Assembly (NCBI GenBank): GCA_965602035.1
Contig: OZ271919.1
Span: 1,674,001 to 1,738,000, forward strand
Direction: 5' to 3'
DNA: 64,000 nt
Source of the DNA: Natronospirillum sp965602035
GTDB taxonomy: Bacteria; Pseudomonadota; Gammaproteobacteria; Pseudomonadales; Natronospirillaceae
The notes under the pieces were generated by a model, which was not told the DNA's origin, did not search any database, and saw only the letters and a program-made list of their open reading frames with translations. Below, one piece after another: positions 41,031 to 49,733 of the stretch. Each line of letters opens with the position of its first letter. Positions within the stretch are counted from its first letter, which is position 1. Made by a program: the position numbers and the translations under genes.

Positions 41031-42739
41031 GCCTGAAAACGCGGATTCTGGGCCTGACCGCCGCAATTGTGCTTCTGGCCAGCGCGGCCTCGTGGTTCAG
41101 CTATCAGGCCCTGTCAAACCAGATCATCGAACGCTGGGGGCAGCAGGTCACCGAGATCCAGGTACGCTACGACAGCGCCCGGCTGCTCAGTGCTCTCGAG
41201 CGGGAAATCGGGCTGGCACGCCAGATGGCGGAGAGTCAGACACTGGTCCGCTGGGCCGAAGCGCCTTCCGATGGCCTGCTGGAAGCAGCCGCAATTCAGG
41301 AGATGGAGAGTTTTCGCAGCAATTTCGGTGACAACAGTTACTTTGTGGCGTTGCTCGCCAACCGACACTATTACTACAACAACGAAAACAACGATTACGG
41401 CGGTGACCAGTTCCGTTATGTTCTTGATGCAAACGACCCCGACGATGCCTGGTTCTTTCAGTTGGTCGAAGAAGGCCGCGACTTCCACCTGAATGTAAAC
41501 CCGGACACCGAACTGGGCGTAACCAAACTGTGGATTGACGTACTGGTCCGTAACAGCGCCGATGAGATCGTAGCAATGGTGGGAACCGGCCTGAATCTTG
41601 AATCCTTCCTACAGGATATTGTTGATATCGGTCAGGAGGGCATCACGACCCTGTTTGTCGATTACAACGGCGCTATTCAGCTCTATCGGGATCAGAACTA
41701 CATCGACTTTGCCAGTATCATCAAGCCCGAAGGCCAGAAAAACACGGTGGATCTGTTATTCGAGCAGCCTGAGGATCAGGCCAGCGTGCTCGCCATGCTC
41801 GACCGGCTACGCACAGCACCACCGTCCGAGCGGCGAGTGGAAAGCCGTTTTGTCACAGTCGACGGGTCACGCCACCTGGCGGGGGCCGCTTTTCTGCCCA
41901 CCATTGGCTGGTTTGAAATCACACTGCTTGATCTCGACACACTGGTTCCGGAACAGACGTTATGGCCGCTGGTGGGAGTTTCACTGGCGACCCTGGCTGT
42001 GGCGCTGATTGCACTCTACCTCGCCGTTCAATGGCTGGTCATAAGACCGGTTACGGGGCTGGAGCGGGCAGCACAGGAAATCCGCGAAGGCCGTTATGAC
42101 ATCGGTCAACTACCAAAGCCGTCCAACGAGATCGGACACCTGGCGGACCATTTTGAACGCATGGCAGCGGATGTGCGTCGCCATACGGAGGAACTTGAGT
42201 CACAGGTGGCGGAGCGGACAGAACGTTTGCACCGTCAGGCACGGATCGATTCACTGACCGGGCTGCTCAATCGCCGTGGCCTCGACGAGGAATTGCACCT
42301 GGCCACCGACCGGGCAAAAACGGCGAACCGGTCATTCGGTGTTTTATGGCTGGATATTGATCATTTCAAGCAGGTCAATGACGCGCACGGCCACCAGGAC
42401 GGCGACCAGGTGCTGGAGGACGTTTCCCGACTGCTGCAAACGTGCGTACGCTCCGGCGATCGCGTCGGTCGATGGGGAGGCGACGAGTTTGTGATCGTGC
42501 TGGGAACCTGCACGCTTGCCACACTTCAGGCCAGCGGCGAACGAATCCGCTCGGCAATCGAAAGCGGGACAGACAGTTCGCGGGTGGCGGTCAGCGTGAG
42601 CATCGGCGGCTACCTGGCTCAGCCCGGCGATGACGTGGACACGGTGCTACGCCACGCTGACTGGAGCCTGTACCAGGCCAAACAGTCCGGCCGCAACCGC
42701 GTGATCATAAACGCCATACCGCCGCGGCAGGAAGGCTGA
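41027..42739 (+). CDS. Cache-HAMP-GGDEF diguanylate cyclase
   Basis: 570 residues. A transmembrane helix at residues ~5-25 is followed by a ~280-residue periplasmic sensor with dCache character (Y-Y-Y-N-N-E-N-N-D-Y-G; W-F-F-Q-L-V-E-E-G), a second helix (V-G-V-S-L-A-T-L-A-V-A-L-I-A-L-Y), HAMP, a short coiled coil, and GGDEF with D-S-L-T-G-L-L-N-R-R-G and R-W-G-G-D-E-F. The inhibitory site R-S-G-D is present five residues before the GGDEF motif, so product feedback is expected. The start overlaps the MFS stop (ATGA), which suggests that the sensed ligand relates to the transporter's substrate. Confidence 0.95.
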   Translation: MSLKTRILGLTAAIVLLASAASWFSYQALSNQIIERWGQQVTEIQVRYDSARLLSALEREIGLARQMAESQTLVRWAEAPSDGLLEAAAIQEMESFRSNFGDNSYFVALLANRHYYYNNENNDYGGDQFRYVLDANDPDDAWFFQLVEEGRDFHLNVNPDTELGVTKLWIDVLVRNSADEIVAMVGTGLNLESFLQDIVDIGQEGITTLFVDYNGAIQLYRDQNYIDFASIIKPEGQKNTVDLLFEQPEDQASVLAMLDRLRTAPPSERRVESRFVTVDGSRHLAGAAFLPTIGWFEITLLDLDTLVPEQTLWPLVGVSLATLAVALIALYLAVQWLVIRPVTGLERAAQEIREGRYDIGQLPKPSNEIGHLADHFERMAADVRRHTEELESQVAERTERLHRQARIDSLTGLLNRRGLDEELHLATDRAKTANRSFGVLWLDIDHFKQVNDAHGHQDGDQVLEDVSRLLQTCVRSGDRVGRWGGDEFVIVLGTCTLATLQASGERIRSAIESGTDSSRVAVSVSIGGYLAQPGDDVDTVLRHADWSLYQAKQSGRNRVIINAIPPRQEG

Positions 42740-42744
42740 CTGAT

Positions 42745-44505
42745 TCATAGCTCGTGGGGGCCAAACTGCAGTTCAGCCAGGTGTCGGTAAAGCGGGCTAT
42801 CCGATAGCAGTGACTGATGTGTGCCTTCGGCGACGACGCGCCCACCATCCATTACCACCAGCCGGTCTGCGGCTGCCACGGTGGCCAGCCGATGTGCAAT
42901 CACCAGGCTCGTGCGATCGGCCATAAGGCGGTCCAGCGCGTCCTGCACCAACTGTTCACTGTGGGCATCCAGAGCGCTGGTTGCTTCATCCAGCAGTAAC
43001 ACACCGGGGTTTTTAAGCAGCGCGCGGGCTATGGCAATCCGCTGGCGCTGCCCGCCCGAGAGCTGAACACCGCCGGGGCCCAATTGCGTATTCAGACCAC
43101 GGGGCAAAGCCTGCACAAAGTCCAGCGCATTGGCATCTTCAAGTGCCGCCAGCAGGCGCTCTTCACTCGCATCCGGGTCGCCGAAGCGCAGATTGTCACT
43201 CACAGTACCGGTAAACAGCACAGGTTCCTGAGCCACCAGGCCCAACTGCCGACGCAGGGCCGCCGGATCCAGCGACCGCACATCGACACCATCGAACAGT
43301 ACCAACCCACTGTCCGGATCGTGAAACCGCAGCAGCAGGGACAGCACCGTGCTTTTGCCCGCTCCGGACGGGCCAACCAGTGCTACCCGCTCACCGGCCT
43401 CGACCCTGAGCGACACATGGCTCAGCGCGGGGGACTCCCTGCCAGGGTACGTAAAACTGACGTTATCAAATCTGAGCGCCCCCGTGACCGGTTCCGCCAG
43501 GGGCTGTGGCGCATCCGGCGCCACAATAACGGCCCGGGTATCGAGGAGTTCCAGCAGACGCTCGGCCGCACCGGCGGCTCTCTGCACATCCCCGGCCACC
43601 TCGGCCAGAGTCGCTACCGCACCGGCTGCCAGCACGGCGTAGAATACGAAGGCCGACAACTCCCCGGCGCTCATGCTCCCGTTAAGCACCGCCAGACCAC
43701 CCTGCCACAGCATCACCCCAACGGCCGCGAAGACCACAAGCATGGCAACTGCCGTCAGGAAAGCGCGTTGACGGGTACGATCCAGTGCACTGGAAAACGC
43801 TTCCTCCACACGCTCTTGGTACACCTGCCGATCCCGGTTTTCATGCGTGAACGCCTGCACCGTGCGGATTCCGGTCAGTGTCTCTGTGGCGTACCGGCCG
43901 AGTTCAGCGATGCGGTCCTGACTGGTGCGCGACAGTCGGCGAACACGGCGTCCGAACCAGACGATTGGCAACAGGGTTGCCGGAATACCCAGTAGCACGA
44001 TAGCGGCAAGAAATGGCTGGGTAATCAGCATCAGCACAACGGCGCCCACCATCATCACGGCATTGCGCAGGGCAAGCGAAATGGACGAGCCGAACAGGGT
44101 CTGCAGTACACTGGTATCGGCGGTCAACCGTGAGGCAATTTCGCCGGCACCCTGGGTCTGGTCAAGGTTACTTTCAAAGAAGGCTGGCTCCAGTGTCAGC
44201 AGGTGGGCATAGACCTGATCGCGCAGATTGGCCGCCAACCGCTCGCCTATCCAGGTCACCAGGTAGTAGCGCACGGCGGACGCGGCCGCCAACACCGTGA
44301 CCACAACCAGCATCAGGCCGAGGATGCCCCCCAGCGCCCCGGGATCTTCCGACATGAATCCTTCATCTATGACCAGACGCAGACCCTGGCCCAGCAGCAG
44401 AACGCTGGCCGAGGCCACAAGAAGGGCTCCTGCAGCTGCCAGGAGTCGACCTTTATAAGGCAAGAGCAACCAGAGCAGCCGCCGCAGCGGGGTGAGATCC
44501 GTCAT
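42745..44505 (-). CDS. ABC exporter half-transporter, MsbA/LmrA-like
   Basis: 586 residues: six transmembrane helices (residues ~15-320) followed by an ABC ATPase with Walker A G-P-S-G-A-G-K-S-T, signature L-S-G-G-Q-R-Q-R-I-A-I, Walker B V-L-L-L-D-E-A-T-S-A-L-D and H-loop I-A-H-R. It works as a homodimer in the inner membrane to flip lipids or export drugs. Annotation transfer for this subgroup often says lipid A or multidrug exporter; the substrate cannot be told by eye. The start overlaps the stop of the DUF599 gene by four bases, forming a two-gene operon. Confidence 0.93.
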   Translation of the reverse strand: MTDLTPLRRLLWLLLPYKGRLLAAAGALLVASASVLLLGQGLRLVIDEGFMSEDPGALGGILGLMLVVVTVLAAASAVRYYLVTWIGERLAANLRDQVYAHLLTLEPAFFESNLDQTQGAGEIASRLTADTSVLQTLFGSSISLALRNAVMMVGAVVLMLITQPFLAAIVLLGIPATLLPIVWFGRRVRRLSRTSQDRIAELGRYATETLTGIRTVQAFTHENRDRQVYQERVEEAFSSALDRTRQRAFLTAVAMLVVFAAVGVMLWQGGLAVLNGSMSAGELSAFVFYAVLAAGAVATLAEVAGDVQRAAGAAERLLELLDTRAVIVAPDAPQPLAEPVTGALRFDNVSFTYPGRESPALSHVSLRVEAGERVALVGPSGAGKSTVLSLLLRFHDPDSGLVLFDGVDVRSLDPAALRRQLGLVAQEPVLFTGTVSDNLRFGDPDASEERLLAALEDANALDFVQALPRGLNTQLGPGGVQLSGGQRQRIAIARALLKNPGVLLLDEATSALDAHSEQLVQDALDRLMADRTSLVIAHRLATVAAADRLVVMDGGRVVAEGTHQSLLSDSPLYRHLAELQFGPHEL

Positions 44506-45203
44506 AACGTCTCCGACCGGCCGGTCCGCGCGGCCCTTAATGCGCGCAACGTACTGCTGCGGAACTCGCGGCGCTGCAATACCACGACAATGATCGCGGT
44601 AAACAGAACGAGCCCCCAGGGACCGAGAAACCAGCCCAGTGTAGCCAGGCTGAAATAGACAGCGCGGAGGCCGTAGTTGAATTGACGGGCTGCCAGGTCC
44701 ATTACGCCGGCGGTGTGCTCGATAAACGCCGTGCGCTGTGCCTCGGTAATGGACTCATCCGGGTTCGGCGCAGCCCCGAGCAGCACGGACACAAAGCCGT
44801 ATTGGCGCATACTCCAGGTAAAACTCAGAAAGGCAAAGATATAGATGGCAATCAGCACACCAATCTTCAGTTCCAGCACAGTGCGGGAACTGGCCTGCAG
44901 CAACGAAATCGTGTTGAGCAGCTGGATTACCTGCTCCGATGCCGCCAGCACCGTAACCAGGCCGGCGATGGCAAACAGACTGCTCGAGGCAAAAAACGCC
45001 GAGTTGCGCTCGAGATTGCCGACCGCAGACATATCGGCTACCCGATTCTGGCGCGGCAGCAACCTGGCGACCCAATCCAGACGAAAACCGTGCATGACCG
45101 AAGACAGCGACGGGCGGGTCCTGGCCGCGCGGGACGCATAGAGCGTATAGGCCGACCAGCTGGACAGAAATACCAGAAAAGCCAGAGCATCATACAACAC
45201 CAT
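44502..45203 (-). CDS. DUF599 family membrane protein
   Basis: About 233 residues starting at M-V-L-Y-D-A-L-A-F, chosen because GAGGT lies nine bases upstream; alternatives are an ATG four codons earlier or the far upstream one at 45320, which has poor coding character. Four hydrophobic segments and the words N-R-V-A-D-M-S-A-V-G-N-L-E-R-N-S-A-F-F-A-S, R-Q-Y-G-F and R-Q-F-N-Y-G-L-R-A-V-Y-F-S match DUF599. No function is established for the family. It is coupled to the downstream ABC exporter, which suggests an accessory role in export (inference). Confidence 0.85.
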   Translation of the reverse strand: MVLYDALAFLVFLSSWSAYTLYASRAARTRPSLSSVMHGFRLDWVARLLPRQNRVADMSAVGNLERNSAFFASSSLFAIAGLVTVLAASEQVIQLLNTISLLQASSRTVLELKIGVLIAIYIFAFLSFTWSMRQYGFVSVLLGAAPNPDESITEAQRTAFIEHTAGVMDLAARQFNYGLRAVYFSLATLGWFLGPWGLVLFTAIIVVVLQRREFRSSTLRALRAARTGRSETL

Positions 45204-45393
45204 TGGAAGTCCCATACCTCGACGGAGCCGGAAGGCCATTGCTCGGCTGAATATCCGCAGCCACATGCATTGACCGCATCTTGCGATATGGCGCCGGGAA
45301 GCGCAAGCGACGGCGTGCAATCGTCAGGGAGGGTTCCACCCGGCCAATTCCTGTTTGACTCATACCAACTGCAAGGCTACTATCTGATTTATC

Positions 45394-45438
45394 ATGTAAC
45401 CGGTTACATATTATTAAATAGCCATGTAACCGGTTACT
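45394..45438 (+). promoter_or_regulatory. Two tandem LacI-family operators upstream of the beta-glucoside regulator
   Basis: ATGTAACCGGTTACAT (45394-45409) is a perfect 16-base palindrome with the central CpG step typical of LacI/GalR operators. A second site with the identical core GTAACCGGTTAC lies at 45426-45437. Core centres are exactly 30 bases apart, about three helical turns, so two dimers would sit on the same face. They end 34 bases before the regulator's ATG and probably mediate autorepression and control of the operon. Confidence 0.88.
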
Positions 45439-45471
45439 TAATTGTTTTTAAACGATTTTAGGTCAATGCCA

Positions 45472-46461
45472 ATGGCAACCATAAAACAGGTTTCTTCTCG
45501 CGCCGGCGTATCCGTCGCGACGGTGTCACGGGTGCTGAACGGCAATCAGCATGTAGAGCCTGAAACCCGTGCACGGGTTGTTGACGCCATGAATGCGCTC
45601 GGCTACCAGCCCAACAGTTCGGCACGCGCCCTGGCGACCAACCGTACCGAGTCTATCGGTCTGGTTCTGGGCAACCTGGGCGGCCCTTTTTTCGGAGACC
45701 TGATGGAACAGGCCGAACATGAGGCGCGTGCGAGCAATAGATCGGTGCTGATAACCAGTGGCGGTACGGACAAGGCGACTGAACTGGCCGCCATAAACGG
45801 GCTGCTGCGCCGGCAGGTAGACGGGTTGATTCTGCATGTGGACCACCTGACGGAGCCGGAGCTGGAATCTATCTGCCACAGGAACAAAACACCCATTGTG
45901 GTCGTCAACCGCCTGCTTCCGGGCGCGCGCGATCGTTGCATCTACGTCGACAACCATGAAGGCGGGAGAATCGCCACCAACCACCTGCTCAATGCCGGGC
46001 ACCTGAGAATCGCCTGTATTACCGGCCCGCAATTCAAGACCGATAGCCGGGACCGACTGGCCGGCTACCAGCGGGCGCTGTCTGATGCCGGGCTACCGGC
46101 CCCCGGTGATTACGTGATTGAAGCGGATTACACGGAGCCCGGTGGCCGCGCCGCCGCCCTGCAACTGCTCGAACGGGGAACCGGTTTTACCGGTCTGTTC
46201 TGCGGCAACGATCTGATGGCCTTCGGTGCCATAAGAGCCCTCAAGGACGCAGGCATTCGCGTACCGGACGATGTCGCCGTGGTGGGCTATGACGACATTG
46301 TGATGGCGGCCTATTTTGAGCCCGGCCTGACCACAGTACACCTTCCCATCGGCGTGATGGGCCGCGAAGCCATGCGGCTTGCGGTGCAGCTCGCTGATAA
46401 CGCACGGGCGGAGGTGCAACACACCCTGCCTGTAACGCTAACCGTGCGCGCTTCCGGCTGA
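45472..46461 (+). CDS. LacI-family transcriptional regulator of the beta-glucoside operon
   Basis: About 329 residues; I take the ATG at 45472 because AGGT lies eight bases upstream. The HTH is at the very N-terminus (A-T-I-K-Q-V-S-S-R-A-G-V-S-V-A-T-V-S-R-V-L), followed by the hinge helix Y-Q-P-N-S-S-A-R-A-L and a periplasmic-binding-like sugar domain (N-D-L-M-A-F-G-A; V-A-V-V-G-Y-D-D-I). It probably represses the downstream transporter and glycosidase genes and is released by a glucoside or glucose derivative. It is the first gene of the cluster and has two palindromes in its own leader. Confidence 0.95.
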   Translation: MATIKQVSSRAGVSVATVSRVLNGNQHVEPETRARVVDAMNALGYQPNSSARALATNRTESIGLVLGNLGGPFFGDLMEQAEHEARASNRSVLITSGGTDKATELAAINGLLRRQVDGLILHVDHLTEPELESICHRNKTPIVVVNRLLPGARDRCIYVDNHEGGRIATNHLLNAGHLRIACITGPQFKTDSRDRLAGYQRALSDAGLPAPGDYVIEADYTEPGGRAAALQLLERGTGFTGLFCGNDLMAFGAIRALKDAGIRVPDDVAVVGYDDIVMAAYFEPGLTTVHLPIGVMGREAMRLAVQLADNARAEVQHTLPVTLTVRASG

Positions 46462-46522
46462 AGCCGCATCAACACACCCAGAAGTACCAACAATGACAAT
46501 AACGTCACAGGAGCAAAACACC

Positions 46523-47755
46523 ATGAAACGGACCTTGAAATACACCGTGGGACACACACTGCTCGCCACTCTCGCCGTAGGCGGAGCGTTGGCGCAGGAT
46601 ATCCGCTTTGACGGCTATCCGGACTACGACAGCCAGTTAGAGGCCATACTGCCGGAGTTCCAGGAGCAGACCGGCATTGAGGTAGACATGCTGATGAACC
46701 AGCATGGCGGTCACCACGAGCGTATTGCCACCACTCTGGCAACCGGCAGTGGCCTGGGCGATGTGGTGCTGATTGATGTCGGCTTTGTCGGTGCCTACGT
46801 GGATGGCGGCGGCTTCCGCGACCTTTCCGAACGGTTCGCGCCCCATGCTGACAATTTTCCGCAATACGCGATCAACCAGGGGCAGGGAGCTGACGGCAAT
46901 CAGTATGGTGTGCCGGTCGACCTTGGCCCGGGTGTTCTGTATTTCCGTCGGGATTACATGGAAGACCTGGGTTACGACCTGGAAGCGGTCACCTCAGACT
47001 GGGAATCTTATATAGAGTACGGCCGCCAGCTGCGCGACGAGCACGACACGCTGCTGATCGGTGATGCGGCTGATATTGCCCAGGCTTATATCAAGTTCAA
47101 TGTGGAGCCGGGTAACGGCCTGTTCTTTGATGCGAACGGCGACCCCATGGTCACCAGCGAGCGCTTCGTGCGGGCCTTCGAGTTGGCGAAGACGGTTCGC
47201 GATGAAGGGCTTGATGGCAATATCACCGCCTGGTCTGAAGACTGGACGGCGGGCTTCCGCGAAGGCACCTTTGCCACCCAGATGTCAGGCGCCTGGCTGC
47301 TTGGCCACCTGCAGAACTGGATGGCGCCGGAAACCGCTGGTGACTGGGGCGTAGCGCACCTGCCGGACAACACCTACGGCACCTGGGGCGGCTCTTTCCT
47401 GGCCATTCCGGAGCAGTCCGAGAACCCCGAACAGGCCTGGGAACTGATCGAGTACATGATCAGCGAAGAGCAGCAGCTCGCCGGCTTCCAGAACATCGCA
47501 GCGTTCCCGGCACACACCGATACCTATGATCACCCGATGTTTGAAGAGGAAATCGACTTTCTGCGCGGCCAGCAGGCTCGTCTGATGTGGGCCGAAATCA
47601 CAGAGAACATTGCCCCGGTGGAGCCTCACCGTGGCGACCAGATTGCCGAATCTCTGGTTATCCAGACGGCACTGGACAGTGTTCTGAACGATGGCGTGGC
47701 AATTGAGACTGCACTGCAGACGGCGCAGAACCAGATCCGCCGGCGCGTGCGCTGA
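46523..47755 (+). CDS. Sugar ABC transporter substrate-binding protein
   Basis: About 410 residues from the ATG with AGGAGC upstream. The signal peptide ends at A-L-A-Q near residue 25. The mature protein is a family 1 extracellular solute-binding protein: I-L-P-E-F-Q-E-Q-T-G-I-E-V-D, G-L-G-D-V-V-L-I-D-V-G and W-G-G-S-F-L-A-I-P. It is periplasmic and delivers an oligosaccharide or glucoside to the two permeases that follow. A long GC hairpin separates it from the permease genes, typical for making more binding protein than permease. Confidence 0.95.
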   Translation: MKRTLKYTVGHTLLATLAVGGALAQDIRFDGYPDYDSQLEAILPEFQEQTGIEVDMLMNQHGGHHERIATTLATGSGLGDVVLIDVGFVGAYVDGGGFRDLSERFAPHADNFPQYAINQGQGADGNQYGVPVDLGPGVLYFRRDYMEDLGYDLEAVTSDWESYIEYGRQLRDEHDTLLIGDAADIAQAYIKFNVEPGNGLFFDANGDPMVTSERFVRAFELAKTVRDEGLDGNITAWSEDWTAGFREGTFATQMSGAWLLGHLQNWMAPETAGDWGVAHLPDNTYGTWGGSFLAIPEQSENPEQAWELIEYMISEEQQLAGFQNIAAFPAHTDTYDHPMFEEEIDFLRGQQARLMWAEITENIAPVEPHRGDQIAESLVIQTALDSVLNDGVAIETALQTAQNQIRRRVR

Positions 47756-47767
47756 CACCGCTAATCT

Positions 47768-47842
47768 GGGGCCGGGGCCGGTACAGAGGCGACGAAGATC
47801 GCCGGTACCGGCGCCACTCTGGCGGCCGCGCGGCCCCCGGCC
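47768..47842 (+). other. Large GC-rich stem-loop between binding protein and permease genes
   Basis: GGGGCCGGGGCCG pairs with CGGCCCCCGGCC (ending ~47842) as an outer stem, and GCCGGTAC/GTACCGGC sequences form inner helices. There is no T-run. Such structures protect the 3' end of the upstream binding-protein message and lower permease expression, as in malE-malF. Confidence 0.6.
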
Positions 47843-47875
47843 TCAATGACTCATCGCTCTCTATGGAGTGTCCTC

Positions 47876-48877
47876 ATGACCACGTCACTCTCCGATTCTC
47901 CGGCTTCCCGAACCCCGAAGCCGACCAAACCGGCAGGCCGTCGATTCAGGCCCGATGGCCTGGCGCCTTATGTATTCGTATCGCCCTATCTGCTGATATT
48001 CGGGGTGTTCGGCATTTTTCCGGTTTTCTTCATGGTGTTCCTGTCATTCCATCATTGGAACCCCGTCGCCGGCCTGAGTTCCATGCAGTTTGTCGGGTGG
48101 GAAAACTACGCCCTGTCGCTGACAGACCCGACACTCTGGCAATCGCTCTGGAATACCGTGGTGATTGCGCTGATGTCCGGTGTGTCCCAGCACCTGGTGG
48201 CGCTGCCCATGGCCTACCTGCTGGTATCACTGGGCGAGCGCGCCCGCCACTGGCTGACCACTGCCTATTTCCTGCCTTATGTGACCTCGACCATCGCCGT
48301 GGCGATGATCTTCTACATCATGTACTCGCCCGAAAGCGGGGTCATCAATCGCGCGCTCCAGGGGCTGGCCAACGGCTCGGTCACCGGTTTCCTGTTCGGT
48401 TGGCTGAATGATTTCATGCCCATTCTCTGGCTGCAGGAGAACAGCCTGATCCGCTATTCGATTTCCTACGTCGTCTTCTGGAAGTATGTCGGTTTCAACA
48501 TCGTGATCTATGTGGCGGGTCTGGCAACCATCAACAAGGACCTGTATGAAGCAGCGCAGATCGACGGTGCCACAGCCTGGCACCGGTTTCGCTACATCGC
48601 GTTGCCCTTGTTGCGCCCGTTCATTTTCTTTGCTGTCACCCTGACCATCATCGGCAACATGAACCTCTTTGATGAGCCTTATGTGCTGACCCGAGGGCTT
48701 CAGCAGGCGGCAGCGCACGGCATGACGATTTCCAACTACCTGTACCGAATCGGCTGGGAATGGCTCGATATGGGCAGCGCGGCGGCGATCTCCTGGATTC
48801 TTTTTGTCGTGATCGGCATTTTCACCGGGCTGTATTTCCTGGTCTTCGGCCGGCAGGGCCTGGAGGGGCACCAATGA
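47876..48877 (+). CDS. Sugar ABC transporter permease (MalF type)
   Basis: About 333 residues. I use the second in-frame ATG, preceded by GGAGTG. Six transmembrane helices are visible; the ABC permease EAA loop is Y-E-A-A-Q-I-D-G-A-T-A-W-H-R-F near residue 225. It pairs with the next gene, which overlaps by four bases (ATGA), to form the membrane channel of a CUT1-type importer. Confidence 0.95.
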   Translation: MTTSLSDSPASRTPKPTKPAGRRFRPDGLAPYVFVSPYLLIFGVFGIFPVFFMVFLSFHHWNPVAGLSSMQFVGWENYALSLTDPTLWQSLWNTVVIALMSGVSQHLVALPMAYLLVSLGERARHWLTTAYFLPYVTSTIAVAMIFYIMYSPESGVINRALQGLANGSVTGFLFGWLNDFMPILWLQENSLIRYSISYVVFWKYVGFNIVIYVAGLATINKDLYEAAQIDGATAWHRFRYIALPLLRPFIFFAVTLTIIGNMNLFDEPYVLTRGLQQAAAHGMTISNYLYRIGWEWLDMGSAAAISWILFVVIGIFTGLYFLVFGRQGLEGHQ

Positions 48878-49731
48878 CCACATCTGCAACCACGCTACCC
48901 TACTACAACCTGCTTTCGCAGCTGGCGCGCGTCATTCTTTGGGTCTTTCTGCTCAGCGGTGTCGTGATCACCGTGTTCCCGTTCCTGTGGAGCGCGCTGC
49001 TCTCCACGCACTCGCGTACGGACATGTTCGGCTCGGGATTAGTGCTGTCGATCGGCGATCACCTGGCGGCCAACTATGAACAGCTTGTGGATATAATGCC
49101 GTTCTGGCTGGGCATGTATAACAGCTTCAAGGTGGCCTTTATCGGCACGGTCGTGTCGTTGCTGTGCTGCAGCATGGTGGGCTACGGGCTGGCCGTCTAC
49201 CGCTTTCGCGGACGCACGACGCTGTTCACGCTGATGGTGTGTTCCATGATGCTGCCGCCGATTCTGACGCTGATCCCCTATTACATGATCGTGTCTGCCA
49301 TCGGGCTGCGCGACACGCATATTGCCGTATGGCTGCCCTTTGCCATTAACCCGATCGGTATCTTTCTGATGCGCCAGTACACGGTGGCATCCGTACCCAG
49401 AGAGTTACTGGAAGCCGCCAAGCTGGACGGTGCCGGTGCCTTCCGCACCTACTGGAGCGTCGCACTGCCGCTGCTGCGCCCCGGGCTTGCCACGCTGGCC
49501 ATCGTGCAGTTTGTATTTCTCTGGAACAATTTCCTGCAGCCGCTGGTCATTCTGACCTCCACGGACCAGATGGTCGTCACCCAGTTGCTGAGGCGCGTTC
49601 AGGGGATTCCGAACACCCCCTGGGGTGCCGTAATGCTGGGCACCACCATTTCCATTCTCCCCCTGATTGCCATTTACATGGTGGCCAGCAAACAAATGAT
49701 TTCCGGCCTGACCTCAGGCGCTGTTAAATAA
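48874..49731 (+). CDS. Sugar ABC transporter permease (MalG type)
   Basis: About 285 residues starting in the ATGA overlap with the preceding permease. Six hydrophobic helices; EAA loop L-E-A-A-K-L-D-G-A-G-A-F-R-T-Y near residue 190. The C-terminus S-K-Q-M-I-S-G-L-T-S-G-A-V-K is the classic CUT1 G-subunit ending. It forms the importer with the upstream permease. No ABC ATPase gene is found in the operon, so an ATPase encoded elsewhere (MsmK/UgpC-like) must power it. Confidence 0.95.
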   Translation: MTTSATTLPYYNLLSQLARVILWVFLLSGVVITVFPFLWSALLSTHSRTDMFGSGLVLSIGDHLAANYEQLVDIMPFWLGMYNSFKVAFIGTVVSLLCCSMVGYGLAVYRFRGRTTLFTLMVCSMMLPPILTLIPYYMIVSAIGLRDTHIAVWLPFAINPIGIFLMRQYTVASVPRELLEAAKLDGAGAFRTYWSVALPLLRPGLATLAIVQFVFLWNNFLQPLVILTSTDQMVVTQLLRRVQGIPNTPWGAVMLGTTISILPLIAIYMVASKQMISGLTSGAVK

Positions 49732-49733
49732 GG

